A stretch of 57,277 nt of DNA from Bacteroidota bacterium (lineage in GTDB: Bacteria; Bacteroidota; Bacteroidia; Chitinophagales; BACL12): assembly GCA_029571985.1 (NCBI GenBank), contig JAKQVC010000036.1, positions 1 through 57,277 on the forward strand, read 5' to 3'. Below the pieces are notes generated by a model. The model had not been told where the DNA came from. It did no database searches and saw only the letters and a list, made by a program, of their open reading frames with translations. Numbering within the stretch: the stretch's first letter is position 1; every line of letters starts with the position of its first letter. A program made the translations under genes and the position numbers. This document shows, piece after piece, positions 25,740 through 34,128 of the stretch.

Positions 25740-27395
25740 TCAGGACAAATACTTGCCTTCAATAGGCATGCGTCGGCCTAAACCAAATGCTTTTGGAGAA
25801 ACTCGGAGGATAGGTGGAAACTGCCATCTCTTCCACTCATTGGCGTTGACCATTTTTAATGCACGATTTACAGTATGGGCATCAAATCCTTGTTCGATAA
25901 TATCTTGCGGACTTTGATGTAGTTCGATGTACTGATATAAAATAGCATCGAGTATATCGTAAGGAGGCAATGTATCCTGATCTTTTTGTCCGGGTTTTAA
26001 TTCAGCACTTGGAGCTTTATCAATAGAATTTTGTGGAATAATTTCGGCATTGCGGTTGATATAATTGGAGAGTTGATATACTTCCGTTTTATACACATCC
26101 GCCAGCACCGCCAGGCCACCGCATAAATCTCCATAGAGAGTGCCGTAGCCAACAGCTGCTTCACTTTTATTGGTGGTATTTAATAATATATAGCCATGCT
26201 TATTACACATCGCCATTAACGTTAATCCTCGCAAACGCGCTTGTAAATTTTCTTCCGTTACATCTTCCGGTTTACCTGCAAATAAGGGAGAGAGATTTGC
26301 TTCCACCGTATCAAACATATCTTTAATTGGCACGATATCGTATCGCATGCCGAGATTTTTGGCCAGTGCTTCGGCATCAGCAACTGAATGACCAGTTGAG
26401 TATTGAGAAGGCATCAACAATCCCCAAACATTTTCTTTACCCAATGCATGTACAGCCAATACAGCAGTGAGCGCCGAATCTATGCCGCCGCTTAAACCTA
26501 AAATCGCTTTTTTGAATCCCAGTTTCTCAAAATAATTGCGGATACCGGTTACCAAGGCCTGGTAGATGAGTGCTACCTTTTCTTTCTCCTGTTCCTGATC
26601 AGCTTGTAAAGTTTTTTCAGAGGCAATAATGGCATCTAAATCATAAACACGCAGCACTTCTTCAAAATAGGGCAATTCATCATACACGACTGCATTTCCG
26701 TTTACCACCAGACTGCCTCCATCAAAAATTAAATCCGTTTGCGCACCGCAATGATTTACATAGAATACCGGGATACCATATTTCCGTGTATTGGCTTTCA
26801 ATGTTTCAATGCGTTCGGCGGCATGATTATAATCAAACGGCGATGCCGAAATATTGAACATCACTTCAGGCCTGTCGGCATCCTGAATAAGCATATCCAT
26901 CGGACACGCTTTATACATCGGATTGTCATTACCTACGTTCCATAAATCTTCACAAACAGTTAAAGCGATGCGTCTACCTTTAAAAGTAATATTGCTGAAT
27001 TCAGTTGCCGGTTCGAAATAGCGATACTCATCAAAAATATCATAGGTAGGCAATAATGCTTTATGCACTACATGCTGAATTTCTCCCTCATGAATAAAAA
27101 AAGCAGCATTAAATAAATCCTTCCCTTCCGCTCTTGTATTTCTTGCAGGTGAACCAATAATCACTGCAATTTTATGTGTTAAAGGTTTAATCCTGTCAAT
27201 AACGGCATAACACTGGTCAATGAAATCAGAGAAATCCAGGAAATCGCGGGGCGGATAACCACAAACGGCTAATTCAGGAAAAAGAATAATATCTGCGCCG
27301 GATGTTTCAGCCTGTTGTATAAAACGGGCAATCTTGTCGAAATTGCTTTCAAAATTGCCGATATGCACATTTATTTGAGCAAGAGCTATACGCAT
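25740..27395 (-). CDS. nadE: Glutamine-dependent NAD+ synthetase
   Basis: This 551-residue enzyme makes NAD+ from deamido-NAD+ with ammonia from glutamine. The N-terminal nitrilase-type glutaminase has the triad Glu41 (LFPELAVCGYPP), Lys112 (VVHKALLPTYD) and Cys148 (LTVCEDLWN). The C-terminal synthetase has the P-loop GLSGGIDSALTAVLA near residue 300, plus NTTNKSEAAVGYGTLYGD and PQNSIDKAPSAEL. I chose ATG at 27395 (MRIALAQINVHIG), the family start; a TTG-started extension to 27431 would read through a strong hairpin. That hairpin with its U6 tract ends directly at this ATG. Confidence 0.96.
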   Translation of the reverse strand: MRIALAQINVHIGNFESNFDKIARFIQQAETSGADIILFPELAVCGYPPRDFLDFSDFIDQCYAVIDRIKPLTHKIAVIIGSPARNTRAEGKDLFNAAFFIHEGEIQHVVHKALLPTYDIFDEYRYFEPATEFSNITFKGRRIALTVCEDLWNVGNDNPMYKACPMDMLIQDADRPEVMFNISASPFDYNHAAERIETLKANTRKYGIPVFYVNHCGAQTDLIFDGGSLVVNGNAVVYDELPYFEEVLRVYDLDAIIASEKTLQADQEQEKEKVALIYQALVTGIRNYFEKLGFKKAILGLSGGIDSALTAVLAVHALGKENVWGLLMPSQYSTGHSVADAEALAKNLGMRYDIVPIKDMFDTVEANLSPLFAGKPEDVTEENLQARLRGLTLMAMCNKHGYILLNTTNKSEAAVGYGTLYGDLCGGLAVLADVYKTEVYQLSNYINRNAEIIPQNSIDKAPSAELKPGQKDQDTLPPYDILDAILYQYIELHQSPQDIIEQGFDAHTVNRALKMVNANEWKRWQFPPILRVSPKAFGLGRRMPIEGKYLS

Positions 27396-27429
27396 AAAAA
27401 AGTCATGCCGGCAATTTAACCGGCATGAC
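27396..27429 (-). terminator. Terminator-like hairpin abutting the nadE start codon
   Basis: The perfect 10-bp stem GTCATGCCGG (27402-27411) / CCGGCATGAC (27420-27429) has an 8-nt loop. On the minus strand it is followed by six U (27401-27396) and then immediately by the nadE ATG. It ends the upstream barrel-protein transcript in principle, but also occupies the whole nadE ribosome-binding zone. Confidence 0.85.
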
Positions 27430-27458
27430 AAAGTTACATATTCGAACGTTGATTCTAA

Positions 27459-28127
27459 TCAGAACAATACACCAAGGCGCACACCAATTTGTTTGAGGTA
27501 TGCATTGTTGTCTTCAACATCATCATCAATTACATTGGCAAAGCCGTTTTGCCAGAAAAGACCACCAATAATACTGGTGTTTTCGGTGAGTGCATATTCG
27601 GCACCGGCACCTAAAGTCAGGCTGATATTAATCAGATTATAGGTTGCACCGGCTGCATTGTCTTTATCTGTCATGTCTAAATCTTCATCGATAGCCACAC
27701 CATCTAAATAATAATCCGCACGCGCCTTAATTCTGAATCCGGGTGTTAATCCGAACTGACCATAGTAAGTGAGGTAGTTCACTTCGTTGGTGCGCAAACG
27801 CATGGTGAGCGGAATTTCGATGTATTGCACCCGTAAATCCGTTTCAGCATTGATATCAAACACCGTGTCGGTATAAGATGTACTCAGATTGACATAGTTA
27901 ATCATGATACCTGAGCTAAACGCATAGCGTTCAACATTGCCGATGGTTTGATCGAAAAGGAGTCCGTATTGGAACCCAAATTTAGTTCCACCGTTCTCGT
28001 AAGTATCACCTTCAATGCGTAACCAGTCGAAAACCGGGGTTGCGGTTAAACCAAATCTGAAGGTCGGACTTTGTGCATTGAGGGTCAATGCAGAAAAAAA
28101 CAGGGCGATTAATGCAATTTTCTTCAT
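27459..28127 (-). CDS. Outer-membrane beta-barrel protein (PorT-like family)
   Basis: This 222-residue protein has a signal peptide (MKKIALIALFFSALTLNAQ). Alternating amphipathic strands follow (FRFGLTATPVFDWLRI, GFQYGLLFDQTIG, YIEIPLTMRLRTNE, ISLTLGAGAEYALTENTSIIGGLFW) and the last strand ends in Phe (VRLGVLF), the usual outer-membrane insertion signal. This is the small eight-strand barrel family often labelled PorT or porin family in Bacteroidota. The ligand is unknown. Transcription runs leftwards into nadE, with a terminator hairpin between. Confidence 0.85.
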   Translation of the reverse strand: MKKIALIALFFSALTLNAQSPTFRFGLTATPVFDWLRIEGDTYENGGTKFGFQYGLLFDQTIGNVERYAFSSGIMINYVNLSTSYTDTVFDINAETDLRVQYIEIPLTMRLRTNEVNYLTYYGQFGLTPGFRIKARADYYLDGVAIDEDLDMTDKDNAAGATYNLINISLTLGAGAEYALTENTSIIGGLFWQNGFANVIDDDVEDNNAYLKQIGVRLGVLF

Positions 28128-28164
28128 GGCTCTTTAGTTTTACAGGGTCAAACTACGACCCTTC

Positions 28165-29223
28165 ATGCGGTACAAACATAACGGATTTTTCGGGATACTC
28201 AATATGCTGGCTATTGCTGCCTGCATGTTAACCAGCTGTAATCACGGATACAAGAATCCAAAACCTGATATCAGTCATATCCCGGAAACAAAAATAGAAC
28301 TCGTCCGACTTGAAAAGCTTCTGTTTACCGCCGGGCCTGAAAATTACAATCAGGTGTATGATCAAATCAGAACACAGCATCCCGATATCTTCCAGTCGCT
28401 AACTGAAAATTTCTGGGGACTTACGGTCAGCGATTCTCTGCCCCTGCAAAAAGTATATGATTCATTGTATGCCAATACAGCAGGTAACCAATGGATGCGG
28501 CAATTGTACGACAGTTGTATGTTGATGTATGATAAAATGGATGACGTAGAAGCATCTCTATCAGAGGCATTCCGCTATTACCGGTATTATTTTCCCGATT
28601 CTGCATTACCACAGCTTTATACTTATACCGGTCCGTTTGTGTACTGGACGATGTTTGACAGCGTTACTTTAGGTATAGAACTCGATATGCATTTAGGTCC
28701 GCATTTTGGCTATTATGGCAGTTATGAAAGTAATATGCCGTTATACATTACGATTCGCTGCGATAAACCCTATATCCAAACGAATGTGATGCAGAGTCTG
28801 GTTGACGGAGTTGTACCCTCCTGGGGTGCTGATGCAACCGTATTGGATGAAATGTTGCGTTACGGAAAGATATTATACTATCTCGATTGCATGTTACCCG
28901 ATGTGCCCGACAGTATTAAAATGGGGTATACGGATGCGCAGATTGAATGGTGCTATGACAATGAATCAGAAATCTGGAAATTTTTAGCGGGAGAAGATTT
29001 ATTGTTTAGTAAACGCACTGACGATATGCGCAGATACTTAGGAGAAGCGCCAAACTCGCAGGGGATGCCCGAAGAATCGCCGGGAAGAGCGGCTATTTGG
29101 ACCGGCTGGCAAATAATCAGAACCTATATGGAAGAAAATCCGGATATCACTTTATCTGAATTATTTCTGCAAATGGATGCCATGCGGATATTGAAAGATG
29201 CCGATTATAATCCGGAAGATTAA
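28165..29223 (+). CDS. gldB: Gliding-motility lipoprotein GldB homologue
   Basis: This 352-residue lipoprotein has lipobox LTSC with Cys25. The region after it (KPDISHIPETKIELVRLEKLLF) and the central DMHLGPHFGYYG...MPLYI segment agree with GldB. GldB is required for gliding in Flavobacterium, where it lies near nadE and gldC; here nadE is about 0.8 kb away but gldC is absent. It overlaps the convergent apaG stop by 4 bp. A gldD homologue lies at 19498. No gldC, gldE or other type IX machinery gene is in the window. Confidence 0.82.
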   Translation: MRYKHNGFFGILNMLAIAACMLTSCNHGYKNPKPDISHIPETKIELVRLEKLLFTAGPENYNQVYDQIRTQHPDIFQSLTENFWGLTVSDSLPLQKVYDSLYANTAGNQWMRQLYDSCMLMYDKMDDVEASLSEAFRYYRYYFPDSALPQLYTYTGPFVYWTMFDSVTLGIELDMHLGPHFGYYGSYESNMPLYITIRCDKPYIQTNVMQSLVDGVVPSWGADATVLDEMLRYGKILYYLDCMLPDVPDSIKMGYTDAQIEWCYDNESEIWKFLAGEDLLFSKRTDDMRRYLGEAPNSQGMPEESPGRAAIWTGWQIIRTYMEENPDITLSELFLQMDAMRILKDADYNPED

Positions 29224-29600
29224 TTCAGCATAAACGGCGATACCATGTGGAATTCAGGTATCTCCACATCAAAATACACACCGTCTAAGGTGCGCATCAT
29301 TTGATAACTGCCGTACATTTTTCCGGCAGGCGCCAGCAGATGACAGCCGGATACGTATTGATGAATATGTCCGGGTTTGATAACCGGCGTTTCACCAACC
29401 ACACCTGCGCCCTCTACTTCCCGCCAGGTGCCAATACCATCATAGATATACCAGTGGCGGCGCAAGAGCTGGACAGTAAATTCACTTTTATTTTCGATGG
29501 TGATCCGATAGGCAAACACGTACTCCCCTTTATTGGCCATTTCCGGCTGATAAAAGGTTTCGACACTCACTTTTACACCATGCGTAATTGAAGTAACCAT
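29220..29600 (-). CDS. apaG: ApaG domain protein
   Basis: This 126-residue immunoglobulin-like fold has the ApaG motifs VKVSVETFYQPE, YVFAYRITIENKSEFTVQLLRRHWYIYDGIG, EVEGAGVVGETPVIKPGHIHQYVSGCHL and GSYQM. In enterobacteria apaG mutants are altered in Co2+ resistance and Mg2+ efflux; the biochemical role is not settled. The 3' end overlaps gldB (opposite strand) by 4 bp. The next gene on its strand, gmk, ends 47 bp upstream. Confidence 0.95.
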   Translation of the reverse strand: MVTSITHGVKVSVETFYQPEMANKGEYVFAYRITIENKSEFTVQLLRRHWYIYDGIGTWREVEGAGVVGETPVIKPGHIHQYVSGCHLLAPAGKMYGSYQMMRTLDGVYFDVEIPEFHMVSPFMLN

Positions 29601-29647
29601 GCCTGCTGTTTGGTATGTAAAACTAAGAGAAAAATGCCCCCGCTGGG

Positions 29648-30217
29648 TTAGTCGGCGGTCAAAAAGTTATGCACGAGCTCGGAAGCCTCTCGCAGCGCGG
29701 TTTCCAGCACATCGTTAACAATAACGGCATCGAAGCGGTCGGCAAAGGTGAGTTCGTATCGCACCCTTTCGAGTCGAGTAGCCAGGGTTTCAGGAGTTTC
29801 GGTGCCTCTGTTGAGCAGGCGCTCTGCCAGGGCGTCGACGGAAGGCGGTTTCACAAAAATGGACAAGGTGCGCTCCGGAAACTGGTTTTTCAGATTGAGG
29901 GCGCCTTTCACATCCACATCAAAAATAATATCCAATCCGGCATCCCACAGGCGTTCAACCTCCGAACGCAAGGTGCCGTAGCATTTTCCTGGATACACTT
30001 CCTCCCATTCAACAAAGGCATCAGCCTCCACCTGCAGGCGAAAATCTTCGAGGCTCATGTAATAATAATCTTTTCCATCTACCTCATAATCGCGACGCAA
30101 ACGGGTAGTGGCCGAAACTGAAAATGCCAGATTGGGTTCGGTGGCCAGCAGATGGCGCACAATTGTTGTTTTTCCGGCTCCCGAAGGCGCTGTTACAATA
30201 ATTAATTTACCGGGCAT
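29648..30217 (-). CDS. gmk: Guanylate kinase
   Basis: This 189-residue kinase phosphorylates GMP to GDP with ATP. The P-loop is APSGAGKTT (Lys16). GMP-binding residues lie in SATTRLRRDYEVDGKDYYYMSLEDF and WEEVYPGKCYGTL, and the lid is in LLNRGTETPETLATRLERV. Its ATG overlaps the yicC stop as TAATG, so the two are translationally coupled, a pairing (yicC-gmk) seen widely in bacteria. Confidence 0.97.
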   Translation of the reverse strand: MPGKLIIVTAPSGAGKTTIVRHLLATEPNLAFSVSATTRLRRDYEVDGKDYYYMSLEDFRLQVEADAFVEWEEVYPGKCYGTLRSEVERLWDAGLDIIFDVDVKGALNLKNQFPERTLSIFVKPPSVDALAERLLNRGTETPETLATRLERVRYELTFADRFDAVIVNDVLETALREASELVHNFLTAD

Positions 30218-31089
30218 TACAACACGTTATTGAGTTGCTCTTTAATTTTTTCCAGTTCATCTTTCATCACCACCACTTTGCGTTGCATATCTGCATGATA
30301 TGCTTTTGATCCTATGGTATTGATTTCACGATTCATCTCCTGGGCAATAAATCCGAGTTTCTTGCCTTTTTCATTAACGGTTTCTGCTAAAGTCTGGTCA
30401 AAATAATCGCAGTGAGAACGCAAGCGGATAACTTCTTCCGTGATATCCATTTTTTCGAGATAGAAAATTAATTCCTGCTCGAAACGATTCATATCAATAT
30501 TTTCTTCTGATAAATAGGTTTGTAAATCGGCATGCATTTTTTCGCGCTGCTGCGTCATACGTTGCGGATCTAATTGCTCAACCGCCGCTAAAGCATCCCG
30601 AATTTGCTGCACGCGCAATACCAGATCTTTTTTCAGGTTAGCACCTTCATCTGCACGAAATTTATTTAATTGTGCACAGGCCAAATCCAATTGCTTTTGC
30701 ACAAAAGTCCAATCCTCCTCAGAAAGTGCATCAACAGATGCTGTAGTGATATTCGGCAGTCGAAAAACCAAATCAAGCACACGCGCATCTTGCACACCTA
30801 ATTCCTGAGCAATATTTGCAATCTGACGATAATACTCCTTTACGGCAACAGGATTAATTTCACCTGCCTTTTCATCCATTTGTTCGAAGGAAATTGTACA
30901 ATCGGTTTTTCCTCTTACAATATGTCTGCTAAGTATATTGCGCATCTCCATTTCATACTCTTTAAAAAGTGGAGCTACACGTAAATTCAAATCAAGGGAT
31001 TTACTGTTGAGTGTGCGCACTTCAAGCACTATACTTTTTGCACCCAGACTGAATGTTGTGCGCCCATACCCTGTCATTGACAATACCAT
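30217..31089 (-). CDS. yicC: YicC family endoribonuclease
   Basis: The ATG at 31089 (MVLSMTGYGRTTF) gives 290 residues; the ORF can be opened to 31134, but MxxSMTGYGR is the family start. The N-terminal YicC motif SMTGYGRT and the C-terminal DUF1732 end (EKGKKLGFIAQEMNREINTIGSKA...VVVMKDELEKIKEQLNNV) are intact. Escherichia coli YicC has been described as an endoribonuclease acting on small RNA. It is coupled to gmk by a TAATG overlap. Confidence 0.94.
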   Translation of the reverse strand: MVLSMTGYGRTTFSLGAKSIVLEVRTLNSKSLDLNLRVAPLFKEYEMEMRNILSRHIVRGKTDCTISFEQMDEKAGEINPVAVKEYYRQIANIAQELGVQDARVLDLVFRLPNITTASVDALSEEDWTFVQKQLDLACAQLNKFRADEGANLKKDLVLRVQQIRDALAAVEQLDPQRMTQQREKMHADLQTYLSEENIDMNRFEQELIFYLEKMDITEEVIRLRSHCDYFDQTLAETVNEKGKKLGFIAQEMNREINTIGSKAYHADMQRKVVVMKDELEKIKEQLNNVL

Positions 31090-31175
31090 ACCTGTTATTT
31101 TGCCGTAAAGGTAAGGTTCTTTGGGTAAAGGCATAATACAGTATGATATACCGCCAATGGTAAAAGCTCAAAATG

Positions 31176-31240
31176 GTTTGCCCCTGTCGACGGAGTTACA
31201 TAAGCACAAACTTGCAACTACTCCGCCTGCAGGGGCAAAC
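31176..31240. repeat. Bipartite 65-nt inverted repeat
   Basis: The outer arms GTTTGCCCCTG (31176-31186) and CAGGGGCAAAC (31230-31240) are perfect. A 4-nt unpaired step (TCGA/CCTG) separates them from inner arms CGGAGT (31191-31196) and ACTCCG (31220-31225), with a 23-nt loop. It lies 30 bp after the tonB stop and upstream of yicC. There is no strong U tract; it may still end the tonB transcript. Confidence 0.8.
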
Positions 31241-31270
31241 ACGTTGAAAACCTAATTATGCAAACTACAT

Positions 31271-32071
31271 TTAATCTACGAGTTTAAATTGAATAGGAAT
31301 GACCATTTGCACCCGAACCACTTGTTGGTTTTGCATACCGGGTTTCCATTTAGGCATAGCTGCTACTACTTCTGTTGCAGCTTCATCTAACCCGTATCCA
31401 ATTCCACGCTCAACCTTAACCTGTGAAACAGAACCATCGGTATTTACCACCATCGATACATACACGGTACCATCAATACCATAGTTTTTTGCAGCAATCG
31501 GAAATTCGATGTGTTCAGCAATATATTTCTGCATGGCCGCAAACCCACCTATAAATTCAGGTGTCACCTCTGCAAACTTGAAAATTTCAGATGTAGTCTT
31601 TACAGGTGGTGTTTCAGGTTTTGGATTTGACACAATACCTTTTATACCCGGTTCTACTTTGTTGGTTTGGGTACTGATAATGCGATCTTTCAAATCACCA
31701 ATTGCAGTGGTTTCAGAAGTGATGGGCTTAGAATCTTCCACCACCCGCATTTCAGTATAGCGCACTGTAGGCTGGCTGACTGCCTGTTTTACCGGAGGAA
31801 GCTCAGGTTGTTTGAGTTCGAAATTTTTCAATAAATCCGGAAAATCTTTTGGACTTGCAATAATCACAATGGGATTCACATCTAACACATCACGTTTCAC
31901 CCAAAGGGCATACACTGAAAATAGTACGGTCAATAAAACAGTAATACCCAATGCGCGCAAAATAAAACTTTGCTCATGTGTGCGCAGATAATAGGCGCCA
32001 TATTGCTTGTTGCGGTTTTCGAAGATAATATCATGTATTGATGCTTCGAGGTATTGATTTGGCCTGTTCAT
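31271..32071 (-). CDS. tonB: TonB-family energy transducer
   Basis: This 266-residue protein has a cytosolic start (MNRPNQYLEASIHDIIFENRNKQYG), one membrane helix (residues 38-58) and a Pro-containing periplasmic linker. The C-terminal TonB domain is GGFAAMQKYIAEHIEFP...GTVYVSMVVNTDGSVSQVKVERGIG...MPKWKPGMQNQQVVRV. It would carry proton-motive energy to outer-membrane receptors. The start resembles the Bacteroidota TonB type that begins with a conserved NxxYGAYxLR segment. exbD lies 120 bp upstream; exbB is not in the window. Confidence 0.94.
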   Translation of the reverse strand: MNRPNQYLEASIHDIIFENRNKQYGAYYLRTHEQSFILRALGITVLLTVLFSVYALWVKRDVLDVNPIVIIASPKDFPDLLKNFELKQPELPPVKQAVSQPTVRYTEMRVVEDSKPITSETTAIGDLKDRIISTQTNKVEPGIKGIVSNPKPETPPVKTTSEIFKFAEVTPEFIGGFAAMQKYIAEHIEFPIAAKNYGIDGTVYVSMVVNTDGSVSQVKVERGIGYGLDEAATEVVAAMPKWKPGMQNQQVVRVQMVIPIQFKLVD

Positions 32072-32191
32072 AATCTTAGGATTTAATATCAGGATGCATG
32101 AATTGAATATATTCCATAACGACCGGGTGAAATGTATGTATGATGACTATGCGGGTGCTGATGTTATGCCGCATCATCTCTTCCGGCCTAA

Positions 32192-32695
32192 CTATTTTGC
32201 CTCCGGTTTTGCCTGCAACACCGCTTCCTCAGCCGGCAAAATATCCTGAATGGCATAATACCGGGTGTTGGTAATCACCATTTCGTCGAGCAGGTTCACC
32301 ATATTCCCGTAATTGCTGCCTTCGTGCAATTTAATCAGGCACATCAGACTGTCGCCGGTGGCAGTCAGCGACTTTTCCTGCGACTGATATATCGCTTCTC
32401 TTATTCCGGAGGCGGATAAATCTGTAAACTGCATAGCCAGCGGATCCATCCCCATATAATACCAGGCTCCCTTGTCGGTGACGATAATATTTAAGGTGGA
32501 AGAGGCTTTTTGCTCGCCGGGCTTATCGCTCTTTTCCGGCATACTCAATTGCATAGCCGTATTTTTAGCCATAACAGTGGTAAGCATAAAAAAACTAATC
32601 AGTAAAAATGCCAGGTCAACCATTGGAGTCAGGTCGACAAACAAACTTGTTCTTCTGGATTTTCCGCGATTGGAAACGGGTTGCATCTGTGCCAT
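32192..32695 (-). CDS. exbD: Biopolymer transport protein ExbD
   Basis: This 167-residue ExbD/TolR protein has a short cytosolic arm and one membrane helix (VDLAFLLISFFMLTTVM). The conserved Asp, in LTPMVDLAFLL, carries the proton path. A periplasmic domain (LNIIVTDKGAWYYMG...LDEMVITNTRYYAIQDI) follows. It works with ExbB to energise TonB. Bacteroidota often encode two ExbD proteins in series; only one is visible here, next to tonB. Confidence 0.94.
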   Translation of the reverse strand: MAQMQPVSNRGKSRRTSLFVDLTPMVDLAFLLISFFMLTTVMAKNTAMQLSMPEKSDKPGEQKASSTLNIIVTDKGAWYYMGMDPLAMQFTDLSASGIREAIYQSQEKSLTATGDSLMCLIKLHEGSNYGNMVNLLDEMVITNTRYYAIQDILPAEEAVLQAKPEAK

Positions 32696-32771
32696 AGGTG
32701 GTGTTTTATACTATAAACGCAGCAGGCACATCAGTAGATACATGCAACCGGAATTGTGATAGAGTTATGAC

Positions 32772-32803
32772 AAAAAAAACGCCGCAAATACCTATTTGCG
32801 GCG
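32772..32803 (-). terminator. Terminator of the TolC/adaptor operon
   Basis: The 11-bp perfect stem CGCCGCAAATA (32780-32790) / TATTTGCGGCG (32793-32803) has a tight 2-nt loop and, on the minus strand, eight U (A run 32772-32779). It lies about 20 bp after the adaptor stop and separates the efflux operon from exbD. Confidence 0.93.
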
Positions 32804-32823
32804 CTGACAAACTTCCTAAAGTT

Positions 32824-34119
32824 TTATTCTTCTTTCATAGGCGTTTTTTCAACCTTTACCATGTCCCCATCCTTAAGCACATTGGTAATGGTATTATATG
32901 GTCCACTGATGACCTTTGTTCCTTCCTTAAGACCTTCTTTGATTTCAATATAGGCATCATCCTGCAGGCCTGATTTAACGGTAACTTCTTTCACCTTATC
33001 ACCCTCCAACACAAACACAATTTCTTTTACCGGTTTCTCTTTGCCCTGTGCAGTGGTATCTTCCCGCGCTGCAACTGCCTGAATAGGAACCGTGAGTACA
33101 TTTTCCGATACATCCGTTTTAATTTCAACTGTTGCGCTCATACCGGGATAAAAGGGATATTTATTTTCTCCACCCTTGTCCATTAAATCCTGATAACTCT
33201 CCGGCAGAATATAAATTTTCACTTTAAAGTTCGTTGCCTGGTCTGTTACGCTGGATAATACACTACCTGATGTCCCCGCTGAATTGGCAATCTGAAAAAC
33301 CACACCTTTAAATTTGCGGTTGAGGTAAGCATCTACTTCAATTTCTGCAGTATCGCCAACATCAATGCGCAACACATCGCTTTCGCTCACATCCACCTGA
33401 ATTTCCATATTCGTTAAATCGGCAATGGTCATGAGCTGATCGCCGGTCATTTGAATTGTACCTAATACCTTCTCACCTTTCTTTTTATTCAATCCGACAA
33501 CAGTTCCGTTTGCAGGTGCATAAATGGCAGTGCGTTTGAAATTATTGCGCATTTCTTTCAGCATCGCCTCACTGCTTTTAACAGTATATTCCATCGCCGT
33601 AACACTCTCCTGAGAAATCTGATATTCGGCCTGGGCAGTTTGATAGGCTAATTGCGACTGTTCAAATTCCTGCTGTGAAATCACTTTATCTTTTAACAAC
33701 TGCGTTGAACGGTCAAATGCAATTTTCGCATTATCCATTTGCATTTTAGTTTGCAATACACGACCGCGTGCTGTTGCTAATTGCGCTTTTGTATTATCTA
33801 ATCCTGCCTGCGCCTGTTCCACCTGACTTTCATATAAATCGGGATTGATACGCATCAGCAAATCGCCTTCTTTTACTTTATCGCCTTCTTTAATCGGCAA
33901 TTCAACAATCTCCCCGGAAATTTCGGCGGCGATGGCCACCTGACTAACAGGATAAATTTTTCCGCTCGCTGTAACTGTTTCCACTACAGAACGCTTAGCC
34001 ACCACTTCGGCAGACACCGGAATGCCGGCACCACCACTAAACCAGCCCTTGCTGCTGCCAATGAGGACAATGACAATCAGCACTACTACTATCGCACCAA
34101 GTATTTTAATTAAACGCAT
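32824..34119 (-). CDS. Efflux periplasmic adaptor (HlyD/MacA family)
   Basis: This 431-residue membrane-fusion protein has an N-terminal membrane anchor (residues 5-21). The lipoyl half-motifs are PVSQVAIAAEISGEIVELPIKEGDKVKEGDLLMRI and YAPANGTVVGLNKKKGEKV. A coiled-coil hairpin (about residues 100-190) and beta-barrel/membrane-proximal domains complete it. It links an inner-membrane pump to a TolC channel. The TolC gene is 9 bp upstream. The pump gene (MacB-like ABC or RND) is missing from the operon, which ends here at a strong terminator. Confidence 0.93.
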   Translation of the reverse strand: MRLIKILGAIVVVLIVIVLIGSSKGWFSGGAGIPVSAEVVAKRSVVETVTASGKIYPVSQVAIAAEISGEIVELPIKEGDKVKEGDLLMRINPDLYESQVEQAQAGLDNTKAQLATARGRVLQTKMQMDNAKIAFDRSTQLLKDKVISQQEFEQSQLAYQTAQAEYQISQESVTAMEYTVKSSEAMLKEMRNNFKRTAIYAPANGTVVGLNKKKGEKVLGTIQMTGDQLMTIADLTNMEIQVDVSESDVLRIDVGDTAEIEVDAYLNRKFKGVVFQIANSAGTSGSVLSSVTDQATNFKVKIYILPESYQDLMDKGGENKYPFYPGMSATVEIKTDVSENVLTVPIQAVAAREDTTAQGKEKPVKEIVFVLEGDKVKEVTVKSGLQDDAYIEIKEGLKEGTKVISGPYNTITNVLKDGDMVKVEKTPMKEE

Positions 34120-34128
34120 ATTCAGGAT

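Noticed and set aside
27396-27431. TTG-started 12-residue extension of NadE
   Set aside because: It would translate through a perfect terminator-like hairpin; the conserved start is MRIALAQ at 27395.
31176-31240. Bipartite hairpin as an integron attC site
   Set aside because: attC outer arms read RYYYAAC...GTTRRRY; here the arms read GTTTGCC...GGCAAAC, the reverse order, and no integrase is near.
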